DNA of 22,933 nt from a virus, in IMG/VR virus record IMGVR_UViG_3300020446_000084, positions 1 to 22,933 of that record; one strand, given 5' to 3'. How positions within the stretch are numbered: the stretch's first letter is position 1; every line of letters starts with the position of its first letter. Position numbers and translations under genes: made by a program. Below the pieces are notes generated by a model that saw nothing but the letters and a program-made list of their open reading frames with translations, was not told where the DNA came from and did not search any database. Positions 21,609 through 22,933 of the stretch are shown here, piece after piece.

Positions 21609-22043
21609 TTAAGCATTTGCTGTAAATTGGCAAGAAATAATTCCTATAAAATGACTTCGATCCTCTATCTGCAACATATTTGGACCAATTATATTACGAA
21701 CTTTTGGAGTACAACTAAAAGTATCTGTATAGTCAGAAGCATTAACAGATGTTAAACCATCTATAACATCTTCACAAATAGTAGAAACAACTGATGTTCC
21801 TTTATTTTTGGGCACATAAATATTACATTGAATAACACCCACATAATAATCTGAAGCAGCACCTTGATTTTGAAGAGTTGATTGACCAAAGTTCATAGTC
21901 ATTACTATGTATTTAGAAGTTTTTCCAGGTTCTTTAAATGGCACATTATCATAGACCATTTTTATAGTTGGATCATTATCAATTACTTGATCAGTAACTG
22001 CTTTTTCAAAAGCTGCTCTTACATTTACTAAAGACATAATCAA
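21609..22043 (-). CDS. Tail terminator-like protein
   Basis: The product is 144 aa. It starts MIMSLVNVRAAFEKAVTDQVI (the Met at residue 3 is a second possible start), then has VYDNVPFKEPGKTSKYIVMTM and QSTLQNQGAASDYYVGVIQCNIYVP, and ends in DRSHFIGIISCQF. This is the plan of DUF4128-type tail completion/terminator proteins, which cap the tail end that meets the head. Its ATG overlaps the upstream stop by ATGA. It is followed after a short gap directly by the chaperone gene. Confidence 0.85.
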   Translation of the reverse strand: MIMSLVNVRAAFEKAVTDQVIDNDPTIKMVYDNVPFKEPGKTSKYIVMTMNFGQSTLQNQGAASDYYVGVIQCNIYVPKNKGTSVVSTICEDVIDGLTSVNASDYTDTFSCTPKVRNIIGPNMLQIEDRSHFIGIISCQFTANA

Positions 22044-22600
22044 TAATCAGGTTCAATGTAAACTACACCAGATCCAGGTTTTGATTTACCAAATCCACTA
22101 GATGGTTTAGCTCCTATAAATATCTTACCTTTATCTCTCATATTCTCTTTAATGATTTCACCTGCATCTTGTTGTATAAATTTAGATAGTTTCTGATCCT
22201 CTGCACTATAACCAGCATATTCAGCAGCATTACCAATATATATATCTGCATCTCTAAATTTATAATCAGTACCAACAGGAAATCGAGGATCAACAACAGC
22301 TATTTCATTTGATAATGCTCTACGTTTTCTTTTTCTTTCTTCTTTATCACTTGCCCATACAGCATCTAATTGTCTTCTTATACCAGCCCAAGGTTCATAA
22401 TTATATACTGATTGCCTATCTTTTATTGGTTCTCTTCTTACTTTCCAACTAGATGCTAAAAAACCAGTATAAACAGGACTACCTTCTTCTGAAGACAATG
22501 AAGCGTGTAGATCTCTTATTGTCTGTGCAAAATCAACATCTAACTGTGAAACTGTATTGTTAAAAGCCTCATCTGCATTAAATTCTATTTCTTTAGCCAT
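22040..22600 (-). CDS. HK97 gp10-like head-tail connector protein
   Basis: The product is 186 aa. The N-terminal half is helical, followed by SPVYTGFLASSWKV, the mark of gp10-like neck proteins, and a long basic helix (KEERKRKRRAL). The C-terminal half has a beta strand-loop (ADIYIGNAAEYAGYSAEDQ), then FIQQDAGEIIKENMRDKG and a Gly/Ser/Lys/Pro-rich tail. It forms part of the head-tail interface beside the terminator protein. The start overlaps the upstream stop by one base (TAATG). Confidence 0.85.
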   Translation of the reverse strand: MAKEIEFNADEAFNNTVSQLDVDFAQTIRDLHASLSSEEGSPVYTGFLASSWKVRREPIKDRQSVYNYEPWAGIRRQLDAVWASDKEERKRKRRALSNEIAVVDPRFPVGTDYKFRDADIYIGNAAEYAGYSAEDQKLSKFIQQDAGEIIKENMRDKGKIFIGAKPSSGFGKSKPGSGVVYIEPDY

Positions 22601-22933
22601 TAGAACCTCACAAGTAATATAAAGAGATAAGTTTGTCCACCTCTTTTTGTATCAATATTTGTAATTACTCCTGTAACTATTTCACCAGCATAACTAAAAG
22701 AAATTTCATCTTCTAAAGTTGGCTGATTATTTCCAATCAAATCAGGTGTAATGTAAAGTTTTGCTTGCCTTGTTTCTAAGCTACCATCTTCGATTGAATT
22801 TATAGATTCAATTGGAACTTTTAAATCTGAATAAGTTGTATCAGCAGTTATTTGTTCTCCAGTTTTTATATTATAAGTAGAAGCTCCTTTTCTTATATAA
22901 GTAACAGTTGTATCTAAAGAACTACCTAAATCA
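22600..22933 (-). CDS. Head-tail neck protein, 3' part only
   Basis: The last 110 codons of a gene that enters from the right edge end in YLFILLVRF. Visible segments include TVTYIRKGASTYNIKTGEQ, VPIESINSIEDGSLETRQAKLYI and EISFSYAGEIVTGVIT. The beta-rich character and place just upstream of the gp10-like gene suggest a head-closure or neck protein. The N-terminus is missing, so family assignment is by position and general pattern only. Confidence 0.65.
   Translation of the reverse strand, partial: DLGSSLDTTVTYIRKGASTYNIKTGEQITADTTYSDLKVPIESINSIEDGSLETRQAKLYITPDLIGNNQPTLEDEISFSYAGEIVTGVITNIDTKRGGQTYLFILLVRF

Overview
The window looks like part of the genome of a tailed, long-tailed (lambda-like siphovirus) phage. 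It is AT-rich and gene-dense, with start/stop overlaps of the ATGA and TAATG type. Several small proteins at the left (a CWHC zinc-ribbon peptide, a proline-rich protein with a C-terminal membrane segment, a small membrane protein, a small secreted coiled-coil-like protein) resemble proteins I remember from marine cyanophages. The fibre proteins resemble those of uncultured marine phages. The suggested host is therefore a marine picocyanobacterium, but this host call is inference from memory of families, not from a search.

Layout. (1) 1-709, + strand: the tail end of one unknown gene and a probably secreted phage protein. (2) 853-3214, + strand: a strong sigma70-type promoter, a two-gene operon, and then about 1.15 kb with no credible gene. 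That stretch is a tandem array of five complete and two partial hairpin units. The stems change in sequence but keep pairing, while the loops stay constant, which is the signature of a structured RNA. It ends in a hairpin followed by a T-rich tract, where it meets the genes of the opposite strand. The first protein of the operon has a glycine-rich C-terminal loop reminiscent of RAMP (Cas5/6/7-like) proteins. The operon plus array is the best candidate for an undescribed system. (3) 3203-5248, mostly - strand: small accessory proteins and a 2-oxoglutarate/Fe(II) dioxygenase. (4) 5257-12647, - strand: a fibre and adhesin cluster with three large fibre-type proteins, small fibre-linked proteins and a tail assembly chaperone-like protein. 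(5) 12672-22933, - strand: the conserved lambda-type tail morphogenesis block. In order of transcription (right to left) it holds a neck protein (partial), an HK97-gp10-like protein, a tail terminator, a G/T chaperone pair apparently joined by +1 frameshifting, the tape measure, then M-, L-, K-, I- and J-like proteins.

The right-hand genes build the tail. The neck and terminator proteins join it to the head, the chaperones load the tape measure, the M/L/K/I/J homologues form the tip, and the fibres downstream give host recognition. No major tail tube protein is found at its usual place between the terminator and chaperone genes.
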